From JAWKUK01 sp964402175 (GTDB lineage Bacteria > Planctomycetota > UBA1135 > GCA-002686595), in assembly GCA_964402175.1 (NCBI GenBank), contig CAYOBN010000012.1, positions 22,128 through 86,127 on the forward strand: a DNA stretch of 64,000 nt, given 5' to 3'. Positions within the stretch are counted from its first letter, which is position 1. Each line of letters starts with the position of its first letter. Below the pieces are notes generated by a model. That model was not told the DNA's origin, made no database searches, and was given only the letters and a program-made list of their open reading frames with translations. Below are positions 42,989-51,813 of the stretch, in pieces. Made by a program: the position numbers and the translations under genes.

Positions 42989-44239
42989 ATGCCCATCTCC
43001 TCGATCCCCGAGGTCCTCGAGGACCTCCGCGCCGGTCGCATGATCCTCCTCGTCGACGACCCCGACCGGGAGAACGAGGGGGACCTCGCGATGCTCGCCG
43101 AGAAGGTCACCCCCGAGGCGATCAACTTCATGGCGCGCGAGGGGCGCGGTCTGATCTGTTTGCCGCTGTCGGGCGAGCTCTGCGATCGGCTCGAACTACC
43201 GATGCAAGCGCGGCACAACACGAGTCAGTTCGGCACGGCGTTCACCGTTTCGATCGAAGCGGCGACGGGCGTCACGACGGGCATCAGCGCCGCGGACCGC
43301 GCGCGCACGATCCGCGTCGCGGTGGACCCCGAGAGCACGGCGCGCGACCTCGCGCGGCCCGGCCACGTCTTCCCGCTGCGCGCGGTCGAAGGCGGCGTCC
43401 TGCGCCGCAACGGCCAGACCGAGGGCATCGTCGACCTCGCGCGGCTCTGCGGCGCGCGCGCCGCCGGGGTCATCTGCGAGGTGATGAACGACGACGGCAC
43501 GATGGCGCGGATGCCGGACCTCGAGGTCTTCGCGGCGCGGCACAACTTGAAGATCGCCACGATCGCGGACCTCATCGCGTACCGGCGGCGGACCGAGCGC
43601 TTGATCGAACCGGTCACGACGGACCTGCCGCTCGCGACGGACCTCGGGCCGTTCACGATGCACCTCTTCCGCTCGAAGGTCGACGGACAGGAGCACGCCG
43701 CGTTGACGCTCGGGATGCCCGGCGAAGGCCCCGACGGCCTGCGCGCCGCGGTCGACGACGACGTGCTCGTGCGCGTGCACTCCGAGTGCCTCACCGGAGA
43801 TGTCTTCCACAGCCAGCGCTGCGACTGCGGCGGCCAACTGCACAAGGCGATGGAGCTGATCCAAGCCGCCGGCCGCGGTGTGATCGTCTACCTGCGCCAG
43901 GAAGGGCGCGGGATCGGCCTCGCGAACAAGCTGCGCGCGTACCACTTGCAGGACAAGGGGCTCGACACGGTCGAGGCGAACGAAGCGCTCGGTCTGCCCG
44001 TGGACCTCCGCGAATACGGGATCGGCGCGCAGATCCTGCACCACCTCGGTGTGCGCCGCATGAAGCTCCTGACGAACAACCCGAAGAAGATCCACGGACT
44101 CGCGGGTTACGGGCTGGAGCTCGTCGATCAGTTGCCGCTCGAGGTGCCCGCGAACCCGAACAGCGCGCGTTACCTCGCGACGAAGCGTGAGAAGCTCGGG
44201 CACAGTCTGTCGCCGGGCACCGGCGGCGCGAACACCTGA
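42989..44239 (+). CDS. ribBA: Bifunctional 3,4-dihydroxy-2-butanone-4-phosphate synthase / GTP cyclohydrolase II
   Basis: 416 residues from ATG 42989 (ATG 42962 is in frame but adds nine residues with no family match). The RibB half has DDPDRENEGDL (23-33) for Mg-ribulose-5-phosphate binding, FMAREGRGLIC and PGHVFPLRA with His126. The RibA half has SECLTGDVFHSQRCDCGG with zinc ligands Cys267, Cys278 and Cys280, then YLRQEGRGIGLANK and TNNPKKIHGL. It supplies both precursors of riboflavin. Followed 13 bp later by a TauE/SafE permease, so probably cotranscribed. Confidence 0.97.
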   Translation: MPISSIPEVLEDLRAGRMILLVDDPDRENEGDLAMLAEKVTPEAINFMAREGRGLICLPLSGELCDRLELPMQARHNTSQFGTAFTVSIEAATGVTTGISAADRARTIRVAVDPESTARDLARPGHVFPLRAVEGGVLRRNGQTEGIVDLARLCGARAAGVICEVMNDDGTMARMPDLEVFAARHNLKIATIADLIAYRRRTERLIEPVTTDLPLATDLGPFTMHLFRSKVDGQEHAALTLGMPGEGPDGLRAAVDDDVLVRVHSECLTGDVFHSQRCDCGGQLHKAMELIQAAGRGVIVYLRQEGRGIGLANKLRAYHLQDKGLDTVEANEALGLPVDLREYGIGAQILHHLGVRRMKLLTNNPKKIHGLAGYGLELVDQLPLEVPANPNSARYLATKREKLGHSLSPGTGGANT

Positions 44240-44252
44240 GCGCCGCGGGAAC

Positions 44253-45254
44253 ATGGAGCGCCTGCGCACGACCCGCGTCGCGTTGCTCTGCATCTGGGGC
44301 ACCGTGTGGACGCTCTGGCTCGCAGGCATGTGGAGCGGCGAGCGCTTCGCCCTCTTCGCCGACAACTGGTTCATGTCGGTGACGATGCTCGTCGGTTCGT
44401 TCATCGCGGGAGCGACGAGCGAAGGCGGCGGCGCCGTGGCGTTCCCCGTGATGACGTTGGCCTTCGGCATCACACCTCCGATCGCGCGCGACTTCTCGCT
44501 CTTGATCCAGTCCGTCGGCATGGGCTCGGCGGCGCTGACGATCCTGTGGACGCGCATCCCCGTCGTGCTGCCCGCGGTGGTGCTCGCGAGCCTCGGCGGC
44601 GCCGTCGGCATGATCGTGGGGCTGGAGTACGTCGCGCCGCGCGTCGCGCCCGCGTACGCGAAGATGCTCTTCACGTCGCTGTGGCTGTCGTTTGCGTTTG
44701 CGCTCTTCTGGATCAACCGCTACCGCGACCGCGAGGTGCTCGATCACCTGCCCGCGTTCGGGCCGCGGCCCGCGGCGCTGCTCGTCGTGTACGGGGTGCT
44801 CGGCGGCGTCGTGTCGTCGATCACGGGTAGCGGCCTCGACATCGTGACGTTCTCGCTGCTCGTGCTCCGGTTTCGTGTCGACGAGACGATCGCGACCCCG
44901 ACGTCGGTGCTCTTGATGGCGGGCAACGCGCTGGTGGGGGCGCTGTGGCGGACGCAGGTGCAGGGGGGTGTCGCGGAGGCCACTTGGGGCTACTGGTGGG
45001 TCTGCGTCCCGATCGTCGTCGTGGGGGCCCCGTTCGGCGCGTGGTTCATCCGGGGCCGATCGCGACATTTTGTCGCGGACCTGCTCTACACGTCGATCCT
45101 CGCCCAGTTCGTGGCGGCGGTCTGGATCGTGCCCCAGTCCGGGGCCCTGCTCGGGTTCAGCGCCGCGGTCTTCGGTTTCGGGGTGCTGGCCTTCGGCCGG
45201 ATGGCTGCCCAGGGCGTGCGGCGGCTCGCCTGGCTGGCCTCCCGGCGCGCCTGA
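44253..45254 (+). CDS. TauE/SafE-family membrane permease
   Basis: 333 residues from ATG 44253, 13 bp after ribBA. Eight hydrophobic segments; the hallmark first repeat MLVGSFIAGATSEGGGAVAF and the second repeat GVLGGVVSSITGSGLDIVTF are the paired inverted repeats of TauE/SafE (DUF81) proteins, proposed anion (sulfite/organosulfonate) exporters. Members with GATSEGGGAV are the larger subgroup. Coupling to ribBA is positional only; a flavin or sulfur role cannot be distinguished. Its stop abuts the palindrome at 45255. Confidence 0.88.
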   Translation: MERLRTTRVALLCIWGTVWTLWLAGMWSGERFALFADNWFMSVTMLVGSFIAGATSEGGGAVAFPVMTLAFGITPPIARDFSLLIQSVGMGSAALTILWTRIPVVLPAVVLASLGGAVGMIVGLEYVAPRVAPAYAKMLFTSLWLSFAFALFWINRYRDREVLDHLPAFGPRPAALLVVYGVLGGVVSSITGSGLDIVTFSLLVLRFRVDETIATPTSVLLMAGNALVGALWRTQVQGGVAEATWGYWWVCVPIVVVGAPFGAWFIRGRSRHFVADLLYTSILAQFVAAVWIVPQSGALLGFSAAVFGFGVLAFGRMAAQGVRRLAWLASRRA

Positions 45255-45271
45255 TGTATTGAAATGAGACA
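45255..45271. promoter_or_regulatory. 17-bp imperfect palindrome upstream of ECF sigma operon
   Basis: TGTATTG-AAA-TGAGACA. The right half is identical to the complement of the consensus half-site; the left half has three mismatches. It begins right after the TauE stop and ends 70 bp before the sigma start at 45342. Confidence 0.4.
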
Positions 45272-45341
45272 GAATCCCCGGTCGACCGACCCTGCGACGA
45301 TCCGGGAAGATGCCGCAGCGCCGGGCGTCCCACCGGGACCG

Positions 45342-45962
45342 ATGGCCCTCGCCACGATGCAACCCACCCCCACGGAGGACTCCGGCCTTGTCGCCGCCAC
45401 GCTCGCCGGCGACCCGCAGGCGTTCGAAGTCCTCGTGGAGCGCTACCAGACCCGCCTCTTCGGGCTGGTGCGGCACTACACGCGGAACCCCTCCGAGGTC
45501 GAGGACATCGTCCAGGAGACGTTCCTGAAGGCGTACGGGCGGCTCGCTTCGTTCCAGCAGAGCTCGGCCTTCTTCACGTGGCTCTACCGGATCGCGGTCA
45601 ACACGATCCTGGACCAGAAGAAGCGCCGCAGCCGCAGCCCCATCCAGCCGATGGGCGAGCACGACGAGCCGCAGCACCCTTCGGACGAGGCCACCGAGCG
45701 CCTGACCGTGCGGCCCGACGCGCAGCTCGAGCGCGAGGAGATCGCCAGCATCACCCACCGGGTCCTCGAGGACCTGCCCGACATCTTCCGCACCGTGCTC
45801 GTCATGCGGGAGTTCGAAGGGCTCGCTTACCAGCAGATCGCCGACGTGCTCGAGATCTCGATCGGCACCGTGGAGTCGCGCCTCTTCCGCGCCCGTGCGC
45901 GCTTCAAGCAGCGGCTCCTCCAGCTTCATCCCGAGTTTGCGCTCGAGGGAGGTTCGTCATGA
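45342..45962 (+). CDS. ECF RNA polymerase sigma factor (RpoE/SigW type)
   Basis: 206 residues from ATG 45342; an in-frame ATG at 45264 falls within the palindrome and its 26 extra residues match nothing. Region 2: FEVLVERYQTRLFGLVRHYT, EVEDIVQETFLKAYGRLASF, FFTWLYRIAVNTILDQKK. Region 4: LEDLPDIFRTVLVMREFEGL followed by AYQQIADVLEISIGTVESRL. Stop overlaps the anti-sigma start by 4 bp. Initiates a five-gene operon that includes GspL/PilM- and GspM/PilO-like genes. Confidence 0.95.
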   Translation: MALATMQPTPTEDSGLVAATLAGDPQAFEVLVERYQTRLFGLVRHYTRNPSEVEDIVQETFLKAYGRLASFQQSSAFFTWLYRIAVNTILDQKKRRSRSPIQPMGEHDEPQHPSDEATERLTVRPDAQLEREEIASITHRVLEDLPDIFRTVLVMREFEGLAYQQIADVLEISIGTVESRLFRARARFKQRLLQLHPEFALEGGSS

Positions 45963-46501
45963 TGGATTGTGACCGTTCCAAGACCCTGTTGGCGGCGTAC
46001 ATGGACGGGGAGCTCGCCGAAGGGCTCGCTGGGCCGCTGCGCAAGCACTTGCTCGAGTGCGGTGCGTGCCGCGCCCGGGCGTCCGAGGCCAAGGCGCTCG
46101 CCAGTTGGTTCGTGCCGACGGAGCCCGTCGCGGTGCCCCAGGGCTTCGCGAGCCGCGTGGCGGCCCTGGCGATGGCGGGGGCTCCGGCCCAGGTCGGAGC
46201 AGCCACCGAGCGCGCTGGCGCGGACGTCGTCCTGCGCCCCGCGGCCCGTGGCCCGCGCCCGGTGGACGCTTCCGGCAGCCCCGCGCGTTTTGCCATGGCG
46301 CTGGCGGGCCTGGCGGCCGCTGTGCTCGTGGGCCTCTCGCTGTGGCTCGCTGCCGGCGGGCACCAGACGTTCGAGGAGCAGCGCGGCCTCGTGGCGGACG
46401 AGCAGACCCTCGAGGCGGAGCTGAAGCGCCTCGAAGAGCTCAACCGTGCGGCCGAGCAGCGTCCCGCAGAGACCGCAGCTCCGGGCACCACCCCGCGATG
46501 A
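45959..46501 (+). CDS. Zinc-binding anti-sigma factor
   Basis: 180 residues starting MMDCDRSK. The N-terminal anti-sigma domain has the ZAS motif H30-x3-C34-x2-C37 (KHLLECGACRA) after YMDGELAEGLAGPLR. One transmembrane helix lies near residues 108-129 (MALAGLAAAVLVGLSLWLAA), followed by an acidic coiled-coil-like periplasmic tail (ADEQTLEAELKRLEELNRAA). It binds the sigma factor encoded immediately upstream. The stop overlaps the next start (ATGA). Confidence 0.9.
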   Translation: MMDCDRSKTLLAAYMDGELAEGLAGPLRKHLLECGACRARASEAKALASWFVPTEPVAVPQGFASRVAALAMAGAPAQVGAATERAGADVVLRPAARGPRPVDASGSPARFAMALAGLAAAVLVGLSLWLAAGGHQTFEEQRGLVADEQTLEAELKRLEELNRAAEQRPAETAAPGTTPR

Positions 46502-46878
46502 GCGACGCGCGCCCCTGGATCCTCGCCGCGACCGCCACGGCCTTCCTCGCGGGGGCCGTGGCCGGCGTGGTGTACACCCGGCGCGCCGAGGCGCCCGCGC
46601 CTTCGGGCTGGGCGGCCTACGCGGAGCGCCTCGCCCGTGACTTCGAGCTGTCCCCGGAGCGCCGCTCGGCGCTGCGCTTCATCCTCGACGAGTACGCGAC
46701 CGAGGTGACGAACCGCCGCCGCTTCCACGAGGCGCGCATCGAAGCCGAGATCGAACCCGAGCTGCGCGAGCTCGCCGCGCGCTACGACGGCTATATTCGT
46801 GACTCGGTATTGCCACCCCAACAGCGGGCCCGCTTCGACGAGCGCTCGCGCCCCGTCCCGCTCGTCACCGCCGACTGA
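46498..46878 (+). CDS. Small membrane-anchored Spy/CpxP-like protein
   Basis: 126 residues: transmembrane anchor 6-24, then a helical periplasmic domain (LARDFELSPERRSALRFILD, FHEARIEAEIEPELRELAAR). The helix-rich L-x-P/R-x-R pattern resembles heavy-metal-sensor/Spy (LTXXQ) proteins, which sense envelope stress and often sit beside ECF sigma/anti-sigma pairs. Overlaps the anti-sigma stop by 4 bp; 24 bp before the GspL-like gene. A regulatory role is inferred. Confidence 0.75.
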   Translation: MSDARPWILAATATAFLAGAVAGVVYTRRAEAPAPSGWAAYAERLARDFELSPERRSALRFILDEYATEVTNRRRFHEARIEAEIEPELRELAARYDGYIRDSVLPPQQRARFDERSRPVPLVTAD

Positions 46879-46902
46879 CCTCCCCGCGAACCCGCACCCA
46901 CT

Positions 46903-48606
46903 ATGGCCCGTTCCTGCGCCCTCCGCATCGGCCCCCGCCGCTTCGAGCTCGTCGTGCTCGAAGGCTCGCCGAAGAAACACAAGATCACGGCCTACTACGC
47001 GGGCGAGTTCGAGCTCGACCCCGAGGCCGACCCGGTCCAGGCCAAAGCCGCGGCGCTGCGCGACGCGGCCCGCAAGCACCGGATCCCGCGTGAGAACGTC
47101 TCGGTCGTGATGACGTCCAGCAGCGCCGCGTTCCGGCGCATCACGCTGCCGTTCACGGACAGAGCCAAGATCGAGCAGGTGCTGAAGTTCGAGGTCGAGA
47201 GCGACCTGCCCCAGTTCAGCATCGACGACGTCGTCGTCGACCACCACCTCCTCCAGCAGCGCGAAGGCGCCGCGGAGCTGCTCGTGACGGCCGTGCCGAA
47301 GGCCGACGCCGCGCACGTCATCGCGGTGTGCGAGAAAGCGGGCATCGAACCGCTCGAGCTCGAGCTCGAGACGACGGCCATCGTGAACGCCGCGGTCTCC
47401 GCGGACCTGTGCCACCTCGACGACGCGCAGGTCCTGGTCCACATCGGCGAGCAGTCGACGGGCGTGGTCGTGATGGACGGCGGCGAAGTCCGCGAGATGC
47501 GCATCATCCACATCGGCGCATCGATCCAGGATGCCGCGGCCAGCGGCGAAGACGGTGCGGACGCGTCGGACCCGCTCGATGCCGCGCGGCGCGTCGATCA
47601 GGCGATCAAGCGCATTCGCCGCGAGCTCGGCCGCACGATCAGCGGCGCGCGGACGATCAACCGCGTCGACGCGGTCTACGTCTGCGGCATGGAGCTGCCC
47701 GGCCTCGTCGGCAGCACCATCCTCGACGTGCCCGTGTACGTGCTCGACTGCTTCGACGCGGACTCGGGCCAGCCGGTCGACGGTTACGGCCAGCTCGTCG
47801 CGGCTTACGGCGGCGCGTTCCGCCAACTGGGCGGCGGCGTGATGAAACCATCGCTGCGCCGCGAAGAGCTGCGCTTCACTGGCACGTGGGAGCGCCTCGA
47901 GTTCCCGGTCGCGCTCGTCGCTCTCCTGGCCGCGACGCTGCTGGGTCTGATCGTCATCCTGCAGCGGCAGGAGATCCACCACGCGACCTACGTCGGCGGC
48001 CTCAGTTGGTTGCAGAGCTCCAACAACTTCGCCGTCGGCAACCCCAAGAAGAACGAAGGGGGCCGCCTGCGGCCGCCGATCAAGGCGCTGCGCGATCGCG
48101 CGGCCCAATACGAGGACTCGAGCAAGCTCCCGGCCGATGGCCTCGATCCGATCGCGGAGCTGATCGCCTTCGACAAAGCGCTGCAGGAGGAGCTGCTCAA
48201 GGTCCAGAAGGAGGTCGGCGACATCCAAGAGGTCGAGCCGCCCCAGTCCGCCTTCGGAGCGCTCTGCTGCGTGCTCGATGTGCTCGAGGACAACGATGCC
48301 GAGTGGCGCGTCGCGATCCGCCGCGTGCTCGCGCAGAACGAGCCGCCGCGCGCGGGCAAGGACGAGCACGTGCGCGTGACCCTCGACCTGACCTTCTTCG
48401 CCGCGGACCCGGTCGAAGCCAGCAGCCACTACGCCGCCTTCCGCGCCGCGCTGCAGACGAAGTCGTGGTTCATCGGCTACGACGAGCGCCAGACCCGCAC
48501 GGTCGAAGAGAAGGGCCGCGAGCCCGGCGAGGGCGGCATCGCCCTCCTCATCGACGCCTTCCCGATCCAGGTCGACGTTCGCAAGTACTTCGACACCCGT
48601 AGCTGA
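46903..48606 (+). CDS. PilM/GspL-like actin-fold protein of type IV pilus or type II secretion platform
   Basis: 567 residues. Residues 1-300 form the PilM/GspL cytoplasmic actin-like domain: RITLPFTDRAKIEQVLKFEV and ESDLPQ, which is the signature of this family, LLVTAVPKADAAHVIAVCEK, VLVHIGEQSTGVVVMDGGEV and DAVYVCGMELPGL. A single transmembrane helix (about 330-352, ALVALLAATLLGLIVIL) is followed by a periplasmic part with coiled coil and a ferredoxin-like end. It is thus a natural PilM-PilN/GspL fusion. The next gene encodes a GspM/PilO-like partner. No secretin, ATPase or pseudopilins are nearby. Confidence 0.85.
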   Translation: MARSCALRIGPRRFELVVLEGSPKKHKITAYYAGEFELDPEADPVQAKAAALRDAARKHRIPRENVSVVMTSSSAAFRRITLPFTDRAKIEQVLKFEVESDLPQFSIDDVVVDHHLLQQREGAAELLVTAVPKADAAHVIAVCEKAGIEPLELELETTAIVNAAVSADLCHLDDAQVLVHIGEQSTGVVVMDGGEVREMRIIHIGASIQDAAASGEDGADASDPLDAARRVDQAIKRIRRELGRTISGARTINRVDAVYVCGMELPGLVGSTILDVPVYVLDCFDADSGQPVDGYGQLVAAYGGAFRQLGGGVMKPSLRREELRFTGTWERLEFPVALVALLAATLLGLIVILQRQEIHHATYVGGLSWLQSSNNFAVGNPKKNEGGRLRPPIKALRDRAAQYEDSSKLPADGLDPIAELIAFDKALQEELLKVQKEVGDIQEVEPPQSAFGALCCVLDVLEDNDAEWRVAIRRVLAQNEPPRAGKDEHVRVTLDLTFFAADPVEASSHYAAFRAALQTKSWFIGYDERQTRTVEEKGREPGEGGIALLIDAFPIQVDVRKYFDTRS

Positions 48607-48641
48607 CCCCGAGCACCCCACGTTCGAACACGGAGAGACCT

Positions 48642-49181
48642 ATGGTCCGCATCATGATCGTGCTGCTGGTGCTCGGCTCCGGCTTCCTCGGCTGGACGGC
48701 GTACAAACAAGACCAGCGCCTGGACTACCTACGCCAGGCCCTCGCCAAGGGCGGCCTCGTCCCGAAGACGGCGGCGAACATCCAGCAGAACTCCGAGAAC
48801 TACGCGATGTACAAGGACCGCGCGGCGAGCGACGGTCTGAAGGACGCGGACCCCGGCGTCTACATCCAGAGCGCCGCGAGCAACCCGAACGTCAACATCG
48901 GCCGCGTCGACTACACCCCGGGCAGCAAAGAGCACTCCCGCGGCGTCGTCGACCGCACCTTCCGCATCGAGCCGAACGACCGCAAGGCCCAGTTCCCGCG
49001 CCTCAACATCGCGAACTTCCTCTACAAACTCGAAGAGGACAGCCGCCGCGTGAAGGTGACGATGGTGGACCTCTCCCCGTCGACCAAAGTCGGCGAAGGC
49101 GAGCGCCCGCAGGACCTCTGGAAGCTGACCGCGGAGATCTCGATCCGCGAACGCAAAGCGACCTCGCCGAACGCCCGCTGA
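48642..49181 (+). CDS. GspM/PilO-like inner-membrane partner
   Basis: 179 residues, 35 bp after the GspL-like gene. One N-terminal transmembrane helix (MVRIMIVLLVLGSGFLGWTA) and a periplasmic domain with a strand-rich end (NIANFLYKLEEDSRRVKVTM, WKLTAEISIRER), the topology of PilO/GspM proteins that dimerise with GspL/PilN. Sequence identity to known families is not obvious, so the name rests on topology and gene order. A hairpin follows at 49260. Confidence 0.7.
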   Translation: MVRIMIVLLVLGSGFLGWTAYKQDQRLDYLRQALAKGGLVPKTAANIQQNSENYAMYKDRAASDGLKDADPGVYIQSAASNPNVNIGRVDYTPGSKEHSRGVVDRTFRIEPNDRKAQFPRLNIANFLYKLEEDSRRVKVTMVDLSPSTKVGEGERPQDLWKLTAEISIRERKATSPNAR

Positions 49182-49259
49182 TCCGGGCCGAGGGGGGCGC
49201 TCGATCGGCGTGACGTTCCCGGAGGATTCTTCCGGAGATCGGTCGCTGCGTGGGTTCTA

Positions 49260-49282
49260 GGCTCTGGGTGCGCCCCAGAGCC
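49260..49282 (+). terminator. Hairpin after GspL-GspM-like operon
   Basis: GGCTCTGGG / CCCAGAGCC, 9-bp arms with a 5-nt loop, 79 bp after the stop at 49181; tail CTTGGC is not T-rich. Confidence 0.45.
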
Positions 49283-49303
49283 TTGGCGCGCCCGCCCACG
49301 AGT

Positions 49304-49435
49304 ATGGCAGCACCGATCGACCGCGCCTCGTACGAGGCCCTCGTCCGCGCCCACCACGGCGTGCAACACACGGTGCGGCGAGGCGCGTCGGGCAGCGCGC
49401 GAGCGCCGGCGAGCGGGTCGAGCTCGGTGTGTTGA
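49304..49435 (+). pseudogene. Possible start fragment of an ECF sigma gene
   Basis: A 43-codon frame begins MAAPIDRASYEALVRAHHG, resembling the beginning of region 2 in ECF sigma factors (FExLVxxHHxxV), then loses similarity and stops just inside the next gene. A deletion joining a sigma gene's 5' end to the regulatory-like gene at 49429 would explain it, but the match is short. Confidence 0.3.
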
Positions 49436-50505
49436 CGGCGGCGCCGCGCGCACAGCGCCTCGACGAAGAGCTCCCTGCGGTGGCGCGTCCAGACGTCGGC
49501 CGCGTTACGGGCACCGTGGCCGCGTGGGAGGGCGCTGTCGAGCCGCCGATCGCAGGGCTCGTCAGCGTGTACGTCCAGCTCGCTCCGGGCGGCGAGTGGC
49601 GGCACGGCGAGGTCGCACCCGACGGCGCGTTCACGCTGCAGGGCTTACCGCTCGGCACACACCGGGTCCACCTGTGCCAGAACTTCGCGCAGAGCTTCCC
49701 CGAAGGATCTCCGGCAAGCCTGGCGCGCTGGTCACCGACCTGGTTCGAGGTCGCGCTGACGGCCGATGGGCCTGAATCCCATGGGCACACCATCTTGCTG
49801 AAGCGCGAGGACGACGCGCGCTCCGTCGGCCACCATGCCGCCGAGCTGCACGTGCGTGTCCTTCGGGACGAGAGCGGAGACCCCTTCCCCGTCGGGCCGT
49901 TCGCGCCGTCCCTCTTGCCCGCACCGGAGCTGGACGCCGTCGCGCTGCGCAGCGATTGGTGGCCGAACCACCTCTTCCCGCGCCCGGTGCAGCGGATGCT
50001 CGCGGGCCCCGAGCCACCTGATTCGGCGGACATTCACCTCACGGGCCTCACCGAGGGGCGCTACGTGCTGCTCTGTCACGCAGGCGAGCGCTCGGGGGCG
50101 CTGCTCGATCCGATCGAACTCGGTCCACGGGAAGTGCGCGCTGGACTCGAGCTCCGCCTGCCTGCGCCGTGCAGCCTCTCTGGCCAAGTCGTCGGCCCTG
50201 ACGGCGAGCCGATCGACGGCGCGTTCGTGCTGGTGACCGGGATCGGCCCTCACTCCGACCACGTCATCGCGGAAGGCGACCGCGAGATCCGCGAGGCCGA
50301 CGGCCGCGGGTTCCTCTTCGTCAACGGCTCGGAGCGCCGCTCGCGGGCTGGGGCCTTCCAACTGGACGGCCTCCCTCCGAACCTCCCGCTGCGCCTGGTC
50401 GTACTGCACCCGAAGTTCGAGCCCGTCATCGGGCCGACCTACACGCTGAAGCTCAGCGAGCGCCGCTCGGGGGTTCGGATCGCGCTCGTAAGTCGAGCGC
50501 GATGA
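49429..50505 (+). CDS. Carboxypeptidase-regulatory-like domain protein, probably N-terminally shortened
   Basis: 358 residues from a GTG at 49429. At least two carboxypeptidase-regulatory/CNA-B beta sandwiches are visible: GRVTGTVAAWEG with GAFTLQGLPLGTHRVHL, and CSLSGQVVGPDGEPIDGAFV with RAGAFQLDGLPPNLPLRLVV. Proteins of this type are normally secreted, yet no signal peptide or anchor precedes the first domain and no ribosome-binding site is clear, suggesting 5' loss. The 3' end overlaps the convergent PQQ gene by 53 bp. Confidence 0.7.
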   Translation: MLTAAPRAQRLDEELPAVARPDVGRVTGTVAAWEGAVEPPIAGLVSVYVQLAPGGEWRHGEVAPDGAFTLQGLPLGTHRVHLCQNFAQSFPEGSPASLARWSPTWFEVALTADGPESHGHTILLKREDDARSVGHHAAELHVRVLRDESGDPFPVGPFAPSLLPAPELDAVALRSDWWPNHLFPRPVQRMLAGPEPPDSADIHLTGLTEGRYVLLCHAGERSGALLDPIELGPREVRAGLELRLPAPCSLSGQVVGPDGEPIDGAFVLVTGIGPHSDHVIAEGDREIREADGRGFLFVNGSERRSRAGAFQLDGLPPNLPLRLVVLHPKFEPVIGPTYTLKLSERRSGVRIALVSRAR

Positions 50506-51679
50506 GGCGCCTGTCGTCGCGCGCGTACAGAACCCCGTCGGCCAGCGCCGGCGCAGCCCAGACTCGGCCACTCAGGAGCTCGTGACGTGCTGCGACTTGC
50601 AGCGCGCCGCCGTCGAGCTTCGAGAGCGCCAGCGTTCCGCTGGTCGAGAGCGTCACCAGATTGCTTCCATTGCGGATCACGTTCGACTCCGCCAAGGCGC
50701 GCTCGCGAAACACCGCCGCGCCGTCGGCCAGTGCGAGCCCGCACAGGGTCGCGGACTCGTTCGCTCCGATCACGACGTCGCCGGCGAGCACCAGATTGTG
50801 GAGCTGCGAGCCGATGCGTCGGCTCGTCCAGATGGGCTCCACCTTCCACTGCGCCGCTTCGTATCGCCGAATCTGCAGCAGCGTGAGGCCGCGTCGGTCC
50901 ACGAACGCCACGCGGCCCAGAGGACAAGCGAGCGGCGTCGTCGCGAGCGCGTAGCGCTCACAATCGACGCCGCAGCGCCAGAGCTCCGCACCCGTGCGCG
51001 GGTCGCGACCGACGAGGGTCCCCTGACCCAACGCGACGACGTGCGCTCCACTTTCGACCTCGACGCACATCGATGAGGCGTAGGTGGCCGCTTCGTCGCC
51101 GCTGCTCCAGGCGATGGATCCGTCGGCGATGCGGAGAGCGCAGAGTGCGCGGCCCGGTCCTCCGGCCGGAGCGATGACGAGGTCCTCGAAGACGAGCGGG
51201 CTGGCGGCGTAGCCGCGCTCGAGCGGTGTGCCCCCGAGGTCCGCCTTCCAGCGCAGCGCGCCCGTCGCGCGGCTCACGACCGAGAGCTGCCCCAGGATCC
51301 CGACGAAGACGACCGCGTCGCCTGCGTTCAACGGCGTGCTGTGCGGACCACGGCCGAACTCTGCATCGAACCACGTCGGCAAGGGAGCCGGCGCCGTCCA
51401 GCGCCAACGCGGCGCACCGCTCGCGCGATCGAACGCAGCGAGCACTTCGTCCTCGCCTTGCCGAAAGGCGCTGACCACGATGTCGCCGCCCACCGCCACA
51501 CCGGAGTTCCCCGGGCCGAGCTCGCGCTGCCAGAGGACCTTCGGACCCTCCTTCGACCAAGGTGAGAGCGGCACGGGCGCCGCGGCTTCGAAGCTGCGTG
51601 TGGCTCCACCCCACTGGGGCCAATCGATCGAGGCGACACCGAGGCCGAACCACGGAAGCACGCAGGCGAGCCAGGACAT
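50453..51679 (-). CDS. Secreted PQQ-like (BamB-type) beta-propeller protein
   Basis: 408 residues from ATG 51679; hydrophobic start MSWLACVLPWFGLGVAS is a signal peptide. DWPQWGG followed by VLWQRELGPGNSGVAVGGDI is the standard opening of planctomycetal PQQ-like repeat proteins. Blades recur as FDRASGAPRWRW, VSRATGALRWKADLGG, ALRIADGSIAWSSGD, GRDPRTGAELWRCG and GLALADGAAVFRE, giving a seven- or eight-bladed propeller. No quinone-site residues are evident, so a binding or scaffold role is more likely than dehydrogenase. 134 bp downstream of rsmH. Confidence 0.88.
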   Translation of the reverse strand: MSWLACVLPWFGLGVASIDWPQWGGATRSFEAAAPVPLSPWSKEGPKVLWQRELGPGNSGVAVGGDIVVSAFRQGEDEVLAAFDRASGAPRWRWTAPAPLPTWFDAEFGRGPHSTPLNAGDAVVFVGILGQLSVVSRATGALRWKADLGGTPLERGYAASPLVFEDLVIAPAGGPGRALCALRIADGSIAWSSGDEAATYASSMCVEVESGAHVVALGQGTLVGRDPRTGAELWRCGVDCERYALATTPLACPLGRVAFVDRRGLTLLQIRRYEAAQWKVEPIWTSRRIGSQLHNLVLAGDVVIGANESATLCGLALADGAAVFRERALAESNVIRNGSNLVTLSTSGTLALSKLDGGALQVAARHELLSGRVWAAPALADGVLYARDDRRLIALDLRARSEPPSGAR

Positions 51680-51813
51680 ACGGGGGGAGATCGCGCCCCA
51701 GGCACTTCCGGATGCAGCCCCGAGTCGACGAACTGCGAGCGAAGCGCGCGTACACGCGCCCCGAGCGCGCTGTGGCCTGCATGTGTTGTCACGTCCGAGC
51801 GGCGCAGTCCGGT

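Noticed and set aside
40747..44190. Very long plus-strand frame across the HEAT-cyclophilin gene and into ribBA
   Set aside because: Covers two real genes in other frames; low-complexity translation with no recognisable domain.
45904..48621. 905-codon minus-strand frame opposite the GspL-like gene
   Set aside because: Mirror frame of the coupled sigma/anti-sigma/GspL-like operon, with no start signal or family match.
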